Part shown: piece after piece, positions 1-5,465 of the stretch
Numbering within the stretch: position 1 is the first letter of the stretch
Layout of the letters: each line of letters opens with the position of its first letter
Source of the DNA: HRBIN15 sp039630445
Lineage (GTDB): Bacteria > Armatimonadota > Fimbriimonadia > Fimbriimonadales > GBS-DC
Assembly: GCA_039630445.1 (NCBI GenBank)
Contig: JBCNVA010000018.1
Coordinates: 1-9,157, forward strand
Direction: 5' to 3'
Length of the DNA stretch: 9,157 bases
Made by a program: the position numbers and the translations under genes
The notes under the pieces: generated by a model
Databases searched by the model: none
What the model was told of the DNA's origin: nothing
Seen by the model: only the letters and a program-made list of their open reading frames with translations

Positions 1-1547
1 TCCGCTTGCTCGCGCACCTGTTGGAGCCGCGCGCGGAGTTGCTCATACTCCTCAGCTTTGGCACGCCATTGGTCACCTTGCCACTGGGCAAGAAAACGCA
101 TCAGGGCGCGCGGGCTGCGACACTTCCCCAGTTCCTGTAGAAGCCGTTGCTGTACCTGCACCACCGCGCGCCAGCGTTTGGCAAACTGATCGGAGCAGAG
201 TTCACGCTCGCCAAACGCCGCTGCCAGGTGATCGGGCAGGCACAGCTGCACGCACTCTGCACCGATAGAATCCCAAGTGGCATACCGTATTCGCAGGAGA
301 GGATACATCTGGATATCGATCCCTTCTTGCCGCATGCGCTGGAGCATGCGCACGCTTTGCCCGAGATAGGGTGAACCGCGCTCATTGAACACAAAGATGA
401 ATTCGTGCGCCAGCATCGGCACCAGCGTCAGCGCCTTGCCAATCAGCGTGCAGCGGTCTCCAAACTCCCTGGTGATTAGCTCCGCCAGCGCATCCACCGT
501 CTTGATGGGCTGTTTCAGGCGCAACACGATTGGCTCAGGGGTTAGCACGGTGAGGTAGCGTTCCGTAAGTAGCAGCGTGCCGCGCCCGCGCCCCGGAATG
601 AGCAGGTCGAACGGCAACGCCCCCTCACCGAACTCGTCGAGGGTGTAGATTTCGGTGTCCGCCACTGCCTCATTATAGGCGCGCTCGCACACAGGGCGCG
701 TGCGGGGGTCTAAAAAGTGTTGCAGCAGCTGGAAGCGCGGCAAGCAAGCCGTTTTGGGTGTAAAGCGGAGCAGTTCCGTCGTGCGCGTGAAGCCTACTAT
801 TTCGGGCACACGCCCGATCAGCCACACCAGAAAGTCACGATGGAGATAGCGATAGAGGTCCGCCAAAGAGAGCGCGTCGGTTCCGTCCGCGAGCGCTGCC
901 AGTTCGTGTACCCGCTGGCGAATCATCTCGGCACGCTGGCGGGCGCGCTCGTGTTGAACAGGGTCTGCCAGGCACTGCAGCGTCCGCTCAAACCCCCACT
1001 GCAACAGGGCGTCCAGCGCGGGCAGTATCTCCTGCACAGGTATCTCGCACACGGGGCGCGGCGCTTGCTCGGTGGCGACCAGCCCGCGCCAGCCCCACGC
1101 TTCCGTGATCGCATCCAGAAAGGCGGTGCGCCCTGCTGGGTGACGCTGCGCCACCTTCTCCAGCTGTGCCCCCGCCGCCCGATAGCGGGCGCGAGTGGGG
1201 ATCTGCTCGCTCCCAAACAGGCAGGAGATTTCGCCTGCCGAGGACCACAACGCGCGAGTGGAGTAGTCATTATGCGGTAGGAGGGCGTATCCATCGCCGC
1301 GCCACTCGCTACTTGCCACGCGCCACTCCCGCGCATGCAGGCGAGCGAAGTAATCGGTGTCATGCACGCCGAGAAAGAAGGGGCGCACGCGCCCGCATGC
1401 CTCCATCAGCAGCAGGAGGACGCTTTTGGTCGGTTCATCCCAGAACACGGTCTGCCCCAGCGCCAGCAGCGGCACGCGTGGTGCTTCTCGCTCAAGCTGC
1501 TCCAGCACCCTTTCTACTGAGGCGCGACACCTTACCGACCCCTTCAT
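1..1547 (-). CDS. Uncharacterised large protein, N-terminal 515 codons (runs off left edge)
   Basis: Reading the minus strand from ATG 1547-1545 gives one frame open to base 1 with no stop, 515 codons plus 2 nt. Codon use is the GC-rich pattern of the neighbours, so I consider it a real gene although I do not recognise the family. Visible landmarks are GQTVFWDEPTK (residues 31-41) and GVHDTDYFAR (60-69), which look like conserved blocks. Further on the protein is mixed alpha/beta with no transmembrane segment or signal peptide. The last visible stretch (AEEYEQLRARLQQVREQA) is charged and heptad-like, suggesting a coiled coil continuing past the window edge. No Shine-Dalgarno precedes the ATG; a TATCCT hexamer lies 8 nt upstream on this strand, so the mRNA may be nearly leaderless. 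A GTG eight codons upstream is an alternative start. It is divergent from the Y RNA/Ro60 locus; whether the two are functionally linked is unknown. Confidence 0.75.
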   Translation of the reverse strand, partial: MKGSVRCRASVERVLEQLEREAPRVPLLALGQTVFWDEPTKSVLLLLMEACGRVRPFFLGVHDTDYFARLHAREWRVASSEWRGDGYALLPHNDYSTRALWSSAGEISCLFGSEQIPTRARYRAAGAQLEKVAQRHPAGRTAFLDAITEAWGWRGLVATEQAPRPVCEIPVQEILPALDALLQWGFERTLQCLADPVQHERARQRAEMIRQRVHELAALADGTDALSLADLYRYLHRDFLVWLIGRVPEIVGFTRTTELLRFTPKTACLPRFQLLQHFLDPRTRPVCERAYNEAVADTEIYTLDEFGEGALPFDLLIPGRGRGTLLLTERYLTVLTPEPIVLRLKQPIKTVDALAELITREFGDRCTLIGKALTLVPMLAHEFIFVFNERGSPYLGQSVRMLQRMRQEGIDIQMYPLLRIRYATWDSIGAECVQLCLPDHLAAAFGERELCSDQFAKRWRAVVQVQQRLLQELGKCRSPRALMRFLAQWQGDQWRAKAEEYEQLRARLQQVREQA

Positions 1548-1604
1548 ACAGGTATAGGATACCTGCCTGCGCACGCCCAGGAACTTTTTCGGGCGTTTTG
1601 CCGT

Positions 1605-1610
1605 TAAAAT
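1605..1610 (+). promoter_or_regulatory. Candidate -10 (TAAAAT) for the Y RNA/Ro60 transcript
   Basis: TAAAAT matches the sigma-70 -10 consensus at five of six bases and sits about 25 nt before the outer Y-RNA-like stem. No convincing -35 is present (AACTTT at 1582-1587 gives a 17-bp spacer but is a poor match). A start near 1617 would begin the RNA at the 1618-1635 hairpin. Confidence 0.3.
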
Positions 1611-1617
1611 TACCTAT

Positions 1618-1635
1618 CCCGCGCTTTTGCGCGGG
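1618..1635 (+). other. Perfect 7-bp hairpin with TTTT loop, 5' of the Y RNA candidate
   Basis: CCCGCGC (1618-1624) pairs with GCGCGGG (1629-1635) around TTTT. It directly abuts the outer stem of the Y RNA candidate. It could be the 5' hairpin of the same transcript, a processing signal, or part of the minus-strand gene's upstream region. It is not a terminator in either direction because no U-run follows. Confidence 0.6.
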
Positions 1636-1819
1636 GGCGAGCCGGCGGGATTGCCGTCTCCGCTTACTTATCCAGCGGGTCGAAGGCTGACGGTTATCGC
1701 TTTTAACGCGACTCGACCGTCACCGCTACCTTATCCGCAGGGTCGGATGGGGATGGTTATCGGAACGCTCATGCCTACGGGCAAGCGGGGGGTTCGACAC
1801 CCCCACCCGCCGCTCGCCT
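1635..1819 (+). ncRNA. Candidate bacterial Y RNA (YrlA-like, Ro60 partner)
   Basis: Seen: the two ends pair over 13 bp, 1636-1642 with 1812-1818 and 1644-1649 with 1806-1811, leaving C1643 as the only bulge, 7 bp in from the outer end. Just inside the 3' strand is a textbook T-arm: GGGGG (1788-1792), loop TTCGACA (1793-1799), CCCCC (1800-1804). Before it is an arm CGCT/AGCG (1766-1769, 1784-1787) topped by TGCC-TACG-GGCA (1772-1783), a UNCG-type tetraloop. Upstream is a D-loop-like GATGGTTATC (1752-1761) and a hairpin at 1688-1722. Known: Y RNAs bind Ro60 through a terminal stem with a bulged C, and bacterial YrlA RNAs carry a tRNA-mimic domain with D- and T-arm features. In Deinococcus the Y RNA gene is next to rsr. 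Inferred: this is the Y RNA of the Ro60 homologue starting 27 nt downstream. At about 185 nt it is longer than typical Y RNAs. The exact ends are unknown, no U-tract terminator follows, and it may be processed from the Ro60 mRNA leader. Confidence 0.6.
1660..1762 (+). repeat. Two degenerate 40-nt copies, 63 nt apart, inside the Y RNA candidate
   Basis: 1660-1699 and 1723-1762 align without gaps at 30 of 40 positions, sharing CCGCT at the start, TTATCC, GGTCG and a terminal GGTTATCG. A weaker third TTACCTATCC lies at 1610-1619. The first copy folds with following sequence: TGACGGT/ACCGTCA (1688-1694, 1716-1722), TCGC/GCGA (1697-1700, 1708-1711) and AGCGG/CCGCT (1674-1678, 1723-1727), leaving a 9-nt bulge. 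The second copy precedes the T-arm and can pair CTTATCC with GGATGGG (1730-1736, 1745-1751). Confidence 0.6.
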
Positions 1820-1846
1820 AAAACATCATCAGGGGAGTGAGTATCC

Positions 1847-3425
1847 ATGCGAATTCCAAGGATCCTTTCGCGCACGCAGCGCGTCGCGCTGCCCGGACAG
1901 ACGCGCAACTATGCGGGGGGCTTCGCCTACCCGCTGGAGCCGCGCCAGCAGCTGGACAGGTTCCTCATTCTCGGAACGGAGGGCGGCACTTACTATGTGT
2001 CGGAGCGGCGCCTGACACTCGATAATGTACGGGCGGTGCTGGAGCTGCTGGAGCGCGAGCCAGCTTATGTGCTGGAGCGTACCGCCGAGATTAGCGAGCA
2101 GGGGCGTGCGTATAAGAACGACCCAGCCCTGTTCACGCTGGCGCTGGCGTTTGCCGTGGATTCGGCAGAGATCCGCACGCTTGCGCTGCAGGTGCTGCCG
2201 CGGATTGTGCGCACGGGAACGCACCTGTTCACCTTTGTGGACTATGCAACTCAGCTGCGCGGTTGGGGGCGTCGGCTGCGCCGTGCCGTTGCGCACTGGT
2301 ATCAGGCGCGGGAACTGCGTGATCTCGCCTATCAGGTTGTCAAGTATCGCCAGCGTTATGGTTGGGCGCATCGCGACCTGCTGCGCCTGGCGCACCCGAA
2401 AGCAGACACGCCGGCGCGCAACGCGCTGTACCGCTACATCCTCACGCGCGAGGTCGCACCCGAGCTGCCCGCGGAGGTTGGCGCTGGAGGCGGTCGAGCG
2501 GCTGAATCAGCCAGACCTGCCGCTGGAGACAGCGGTGCGCCTTATTCATGAGCATGCGCTGCCGCGTGAGGTTGTACCCACCCACCTGCTGACTCATGCG
2601 GCGGTGTGGGATGCGCTGCTGCCCGCGATGCCCATGACCGCTATGATTCGCAACCTGGCGACGATGACGCGCGTGGGGCTGTTGCAGAAGGGAAGTGCAG
2701 CCACCCACTTCGTCGTGACGCAGCTCACGAATCGTGAGCGGCTGCGCCAGGCGCGGGTGCATCCGCTGCAGGTGCTTGCCGCGCTGGTGACCTACGAGCG
2801 CGGGCATGGCGCACGCGGACGCGGCGCGTGGATGCCTGTGCAGGCGATTGTGAACGCCTTGAATAAGGCGTTCTACCGCACCTTCGAAAATGTCGCGCCG
2901 ACGGACAAGCGCATCGTGCTGGCGCTGGACATCTCTGGTTCGATGAGCTGGGGTCATGTGGGTGGTGTGGTGGGGCTGACCCCGCGCGCCGCCAGCGCAG
3001 CTCTCGCGCTGGTCACGCTGAACACCGAGCCGCAGGCGCAGGTGGTTGGCTTCGCCCACACGCTGATGCCCCTGAAGCTGCACCCGGAGATGCGGCTGGA
3101 GGAGGCGATTGAGTATCTGGACAACCTGCCATTCGGCGCGACCGACTGCGCCCTGCCGATGCTCTGGGCGCTGCGGCGCAAGATAGATGCCGATGCGTTC
3201 GTCATCTACACCGACTCGGAGACCTGGTATGGCGATGTGCATCCAGCAGAGGCGCTGTGGAGCTACCGCGAGGCGCGGGGCATCCCGGCACGACTGGTTG
3301 TGGTGGGCATGCTGGTGAACCCGTTCAGCATCGCTGACCCGAGCGACGCGGGCATGCTCGATGTGGTGGGGTTCGACCCCAACACGCCGAACGCGATTGC
3401 CGAGTTCATCCAGGGCAACTTCTAA
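1847..3425 (+). pseudogene. rsr: Ro60/TROVE-vWA protein with a single-base frameshift near 2476
   Basis: Ro60 is a doughnut-shaped RNA-binding protein that holds misfolded RNAs and Y RNAs and, in bacteria, works with nucleases such as PNPase. The TROVE start is clear: NYAGGFAYPL followed by LDRFLILGTEGGTYYVSERRLT-type sequence after residue 20. The first frame runs 1847-2551 and the family sequence then continues in the next frame to TAA 3423-3425 (RNL block, RVHPLQVLAAL, then vWA). Removing one G at 2476-2477 restores 525 codons, matching Ro60's usual size. The vWA MIDAS is complete: DISGS from corrected residue 361 (2928), T432 and D456. The start is ATG 1847 with AGGGGAG at 1831-1837, 9 nt upstream. 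Apart from the shift nothing looks decayed, so a sequencing error or very recent mutation is more likely than an old pseudogene. Unrepaired, the product would be a 234-residue TROVE fragment without the vWA domain. Confidence 0.9.
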
Positions 3426-3439
3426 CGGGGTTGCCCTGG
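3410..3439 (+). terminator. 10-bp perfect inverted repeat across the Ro60 stop codon
   Basis: CCAGGGCAAC (3410-3419) and GTTGCCCTGG (3430-3439) are exact reverse complements around a 10-nt loop that contains the TAA stop. No U-run follows, so this is a terminator-like or mRNA 3'-end protecting hairpin, not a classical intrinsic terminator. Confidence 0.4.
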
Positions 3440-3450
3440 CACCCCTGCTG

Positions 3451-3472
3451 TAATACCAATTGCCATTTCAAG
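3451..3472 (+). repeat. 22-bp dispersed repeat, left copy
   Basis: Matches TAATANCAATTGCNATTTC and the next bases at 19 of 22 positions with the copy at 4492-4513, in the same orientation. The two copies bracket the gene-poor decayed island between Ro60 and the methyltransferase terminators. Confidence 0.55.
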
Positions 3473-3481
3473 TGCTGTCAT

Positions 3482-3637
3482 CGTCGGCGGGGACGCCGAC
3501 GCTACACAGGGCGCATTAGTAGCGTCGGTGTCTCGCCGACGCGAAGCCGGGTGCATTAGTAGCGTCGGCGTCGCGCCCACGACCGCACGGCGTTTGCTCT
3601 GCCACTTGGTAGTAGCGTCGGCGTCCCAGCCAACGAC
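3482..3637. repeat. Cluster of four short hairpin repeats (GTAGCGTCGGCGTC family)
   Basis: One copy is on the minus strand (3482-3505) and three on the plus strand (3519-3541, 3559-3582, 3612-3637). Each reads GTAGCGTCGGYGTC, then 2-4 variable bases, then GCC and ACG, so each forms its own short CGTCGG/CCGACG hairpin (3519-3541 and 3482-3505 best; the other two have mismatches). Two are preceded by GCATTA. They resemble extragenic REP/BIME-type repeats. No associated transposase is in the window. Confidence 0.6.
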
Positions 3638-3685
3638 GATGGATTCCTCAAGGGCGGCTTTCGTATACGCCCTAAAGCGCACCTT

Positions 3686-3701
3686 CCTGCCGATAGGCAG
3701 G
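3686..3701. repeat. 6-bp palindromic hairpin at the truncation point of the methylase remnant
   Basis: CCTGCC, GATA, GGCAGG forms a perfect hairpin. The methylase-like protein similarity on the minus strand ends just before it (about 3706), so it marks or caused the 3' truncation. Confidence 0.4.
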
Positions 3702-3702
3702 G

Positions 3703-4245
3703 CATGAGCGCGATTCCCGATGCCAGCGCGGCAAGCCAGGTGAGCATCCGTTCCAGCGATTCGGGGCAGACGGAGAGTGGCGACTCCACCGTGAATTCGC
3801 CGTCCACATAGCGCGCGAACACAATATACTTGCCATCAAAGGCGACACCCCCTACGCGGTGGATATCCTGACGCGATTGGCGAGCCAGGTCGCTAATATA
3901 GCGTTTCAGCTGCTCAACGGCGTTCTTGGTGGCACGATCCTCCAATCGCGCCGTGAGAGTGCCCGGACGCTCGTACTCGATCACAAAGCGGTTGAACACG
4001 GCGTCTGCCCGCCCCGATGCCAGGGTCATCTCGGAACGGATGTGCGGCGTGGTGAGGCTAATCTGCTCGCAGAACTTCTAGATGAGGGGGTCTATGTGGC
4101 GTCGGAAGTCCGCCTCGACCAACGGCTCCAAGACCACCTGCTGGATCGTGTGCCATAGCTGCTGCGCCGTTTGCTCAATCAGGAGGCTGTGCTGCATATA
4201 AGTGCAGATTCGACATTCTGAACCCATTTCCTGCTTTTTACTCAC
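3703..4245 (-). pseudogene. Remnant of an N-6 DNA methylase / type II restriction-like N-terminal domain
   Basis: From GTG 4245 (AGGGA 6-7 nt upstream) or ATG 4227 the frame reads through to an amber TAG at 4080-4078, which is codon 50 counted from ATG 4227. The same frame then continues open past ATG 4029. The part after the stop contains GRADAVFNRFVIEYE, KNAVEQLKRYI, GGVAFDGKYIVFARY and PESLERMLTWLAAL, a pattern I associate with the N-terminal domain of Eco57I-type N-6 adenine DNA methylases. The similarity stops near 3706, where the frame runs into a hairpin and the repeat cluster, so the whole catalytic methyltransferase part is missing. With a nonsense codon and a lost C-terminus it is almost certainly dead, unless a short protein starts at ATG 4029. 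The family call is from memory of sequence style and is moderate only. Confidence 0.55.
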
Positions 4246-4333
4246 CCGTTCCCTCGCGCCAGTTCACCATCCGAATATGTTGCCCCTTGAGTATTTCTAA
4301 CGGGATGTCCGTATCCGCCAGCACCTTATCCAT
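4238..4333 (-). pseudogene. C-terminal tail of a lost gene upstream of the methylase remnant
   Basis: A 31-codon frame ends in TAA 4240-4238 and overlaps the GTG start of the methylase remnant by 8 nt, the arrangement expected of translationally coupled genes. Its sequence (IPLEILKGQHIRMVNW, then a charged tail) reads like protein, not noise, but I cannot name the family. It begins exactly at the inner edge of the palindromic element at 4332-4492, so the rest of the gene was probably removed or displaced when that element arrived. The ATG at 4333-4331 straddles the element boundary and may be fortuitous. Confidence 0.35.
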
Positions 4334-4492
4334 AGCCTAAGTTGCTATCTGTCTTTTTTGAGCGGGCGAGATTCCTCGCTTCGCTCGGAATGACAACGCT
4401 TCGCTCGGAATGACAAGGCGTTTTACGTGGCAGTGAACTTGTCATTCCGAGCCGAAGGCGAGGAATCTCAAGGAAGTGACAACTTAGGTTAT
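4332..4492. mobile_element. MITE-like palindromic element without a transposase
   Basis: The ends ATAGCCTAAGTTG (4332-4344) and CAACTTAGGTTAT (4480-4492) are reverse complements at 12 of 13 positions. Inside, 4368-4396 (GAGATTCC onward) and 4439-4469 (ending GGAATCTC) form a second, longer inverted repeat. The left arm carries a tandem duplication of CGCTTCGCTCGGAATGAC (4377-4396 and 4397-4416). There is no coding capacity. Fold-back elements with this inner sequence are widely dispersed in bacterial genomes; I infer, but cannot show, mobility. Confidence 0.55.
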
Positions 4493-4513
4493 AATAGCAA
4501 TTGCGATTTCAAA
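4492..4513 (+). repeat. 22-bp dispersed repeat, right copy
   Basis: Direct repeat of 3451-3472 (19 of 22 identical), immediately abutting the right end of the palindromic element. Confidence 0.55.
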
Positions 4514-4555
4514 CACCGTAAGCTTGGTCGACCAAAGTCGTGCCCATCCAAACAA

Positions 4556-4573
4556 AGCCAGCCTTCGCTGGCT
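4556..4573 (-). terminator. Second hairpin of the methyltransferase terminator region
   Basis: AGCCAGC and GCTGGCT (4556-4562, 4567-4573) pair perfectly around a 4-nt loop. On the minus strand it is followed by TTGTTTGG, a weak U-rich tail, so it probably backs up the adjacent stronger terminator. Confidence 0.5.
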
Positions 4574-4599
4574 AAAAAAACCTCCTGCAGGTGGGGTTT
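4574..4599 (-). terminator. Rho-independent terminator for the minus-strand methyltransferase
   Basis: On the minus strand AAACC (4599-4595) and GGTTT (4582-4578) pair, with an inner CC/GG around TGCA, and the stem runs into seven T residues (4580-4574). It lies about 85 nt beyond the methyltransferase stop codon. The stretch from 4600 to 4683 shows no gene. Confidence 0.6.
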
Positions 4600-4683
4600 C
4601 GTTTGTCTGCGGGCGGGTTAACTCGCTTTGAGGGTTTATGACGCGCGAAACGCCAATTAGTATAAAAACGGCTAAAAAACCCG

Positions 4684-5418
4684 CTACTCACCACTCACCT
4701 TGCACGCAACTGCCACGAGACTGACCCCGAACGGCAAGTTTACGCGCTGGATCAGCCCTGCCTCCCACTCTTGTAGCCGAATTAGCCAGCGGTTCACCCA
4801 CGGGCTGACGGGCACCAGCGTCGCAGCAGGCGGCGTGCGACGCAACCGATCCCACCAGCGAAACAACCAGATGGGCACAAACAGCATTGTAACGGCATAT
4901 GAGAGCTTGCACACCTCAAAGCCCGCCTCGCGTAAACGCTGTGCCAGCTCCCGTGCCGTGTAGCGACGGTAGTGACGCAGCGCCACATCGTGCTTGCTCC
5001 ACAGGAAGCGATAAGCAGGCACGGTGATCACCAGCACGCCCCGCGGCTGCAACACACGCCACAACTCCTTCAGCGCAGGGCGCTCATCAGGTAGATGCTC
5101 CAGCACATCGAGCGCAGTGACGGCGCGGAAGGTTTCCGAACGGAACGGCAACGCCTCCAGCCGCGCCTGCACCAGCGGGAACTCGCCTCGCTGACGGGCA
5201 TAGCGCAGCGCAAGCACCTCCACATCCAGCCCCACCACCTGCCCGAACGCCTGCAACTCACACAGCATCGCGCCCGTGCCGCAACCCGCATCCAAAATCC
5301 AGCCTTCACCCTCCGATAAATAGGGCTGTAGCAGTCGCATCACCAGCCGCCGCCGCCCCACGAACCACCAGTAGTCGGTCTCGAACTGGAACATCCGCCC
5401 GTACTCTTCTGCCTGCAT
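4684..5418 (-). CDS. Class I SAM-dependent methyltransferase
   Basis: A 244-residue Methyltransf_11-type enzyme. SAM-binding motif I is LDAGCGTG (residues 42-49), the acidic end of strand beta-2 is GLDV, and motif IV-like ALDVLEHLPDE is followed by LKELWRVLQPRGVLVITVPAY. The N-terminal EYGRMFQFETDYWWFVGRR and the HDVALRHYRRYTARELAQRL block are typical of a subgroup often found with cell-surface polysaccharide or lipid genes. The C-terminal half has a hydrophobic aromatic stretch (LSYAVTMLFVPIWLFRWW) that may bind membrane. The substrate cannot be read from the sequence. ATG 5418 has no Shine-Dalgarno. TACAAT lies at 5435-5430, 11 nt upstream, so the mRNA may be leaderless. It is divergent from carA with 47 bp between the starts and ends before a clear terminator. 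Confidence 0.9.
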   Translation of the reverse strand: MQAEEYGRMFQFETDYWWFVGRRRLVMRLLQPYLSEGEGWILDAGCGTGAMLCELQAFGQVVGLDVEVLALRYARQRGEFPLVQARLEALPFRSETFRAVTALDVLEHLPDERPALKELWRVLQPRGVLVITVPAYRFLWSKHDVALRHYRRYTARELAQRLREAGFEVCKLSYAVTMLFVPIWLFRWWDRLRRTPPAATLVPVSPWVNRWLIRLQEWEAGLIQRVNLPFGVSLVAVACKVSGE

Positions 5419-5429
5419 CGCCCGAAGGG

Positions 5430-5454
5430 ATTGTACCTGCTCCTCAGGTATACT
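5430..5454. promoter_or_regulatory. Divergent -10 elements between methyltransferase and carA
   Basis: TACAAT on the minus strand (5435-5430) and TATACT on the plus strand (5449-5454) each lie exactly 11 nt before the ATG of their gene. Neither has a good -35 at normal spacing. Starts 5-8 nt downstream of these hexamers would leave leaders of only a few bases. Confidence 0.45.
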
Positions 5455-5465
5455 TTCCCCAACCG

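Noticed and set aside
717..1690. Plus-strand open frames in the left region
   Set aside because: They lie opposite or across the continuous minus-strand frame, which has the coherent motifs and codon use.
1610..1736. CRISPR-like array from the three TTATCC-containing repeats
   Set aside because: Repeats are short and degenerate, spacing differs (54 and 63 nt), the sequence between copies is itself related, and there are no cas genes.
1635..1819. A canonical or split tRNA gene
   Set aside because: The T-arm is perfect, but there is no ordinary 7-bp acceptor stem with discriminator/CCA, no 7-nt anticodon loop, and a long extra domain; the outer stem is 13 bp with a bulge. A Y RNA fits better.
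2025..2480. Separate downstream Ro60 gene starting at ATG 2025
   Set aside because: Up to about 2477 this frame translates into arginine/cysteine-rich noise while the other frame carries the TROVE sequence; it becomes real only after the shift.
2470..2482. Programmed ribosomal frameshift in Ro60
   Set aside because: No slippery heptamer, no stop codon at the shift and no known precedent in this family; error or mutation is simpler.
4524..4535. 12-bp palindrome TTGGTCGACCAA as an operator
   Set aside because: It lies downstream of a terminator with no gene or promoter nearby to regulate.
4427..4621. 64-codon plus-strand open frame
   Set aside because: It runs through the palindromic element and the terminator hairpins, has no ribosome-binding site and no protein-like composition.
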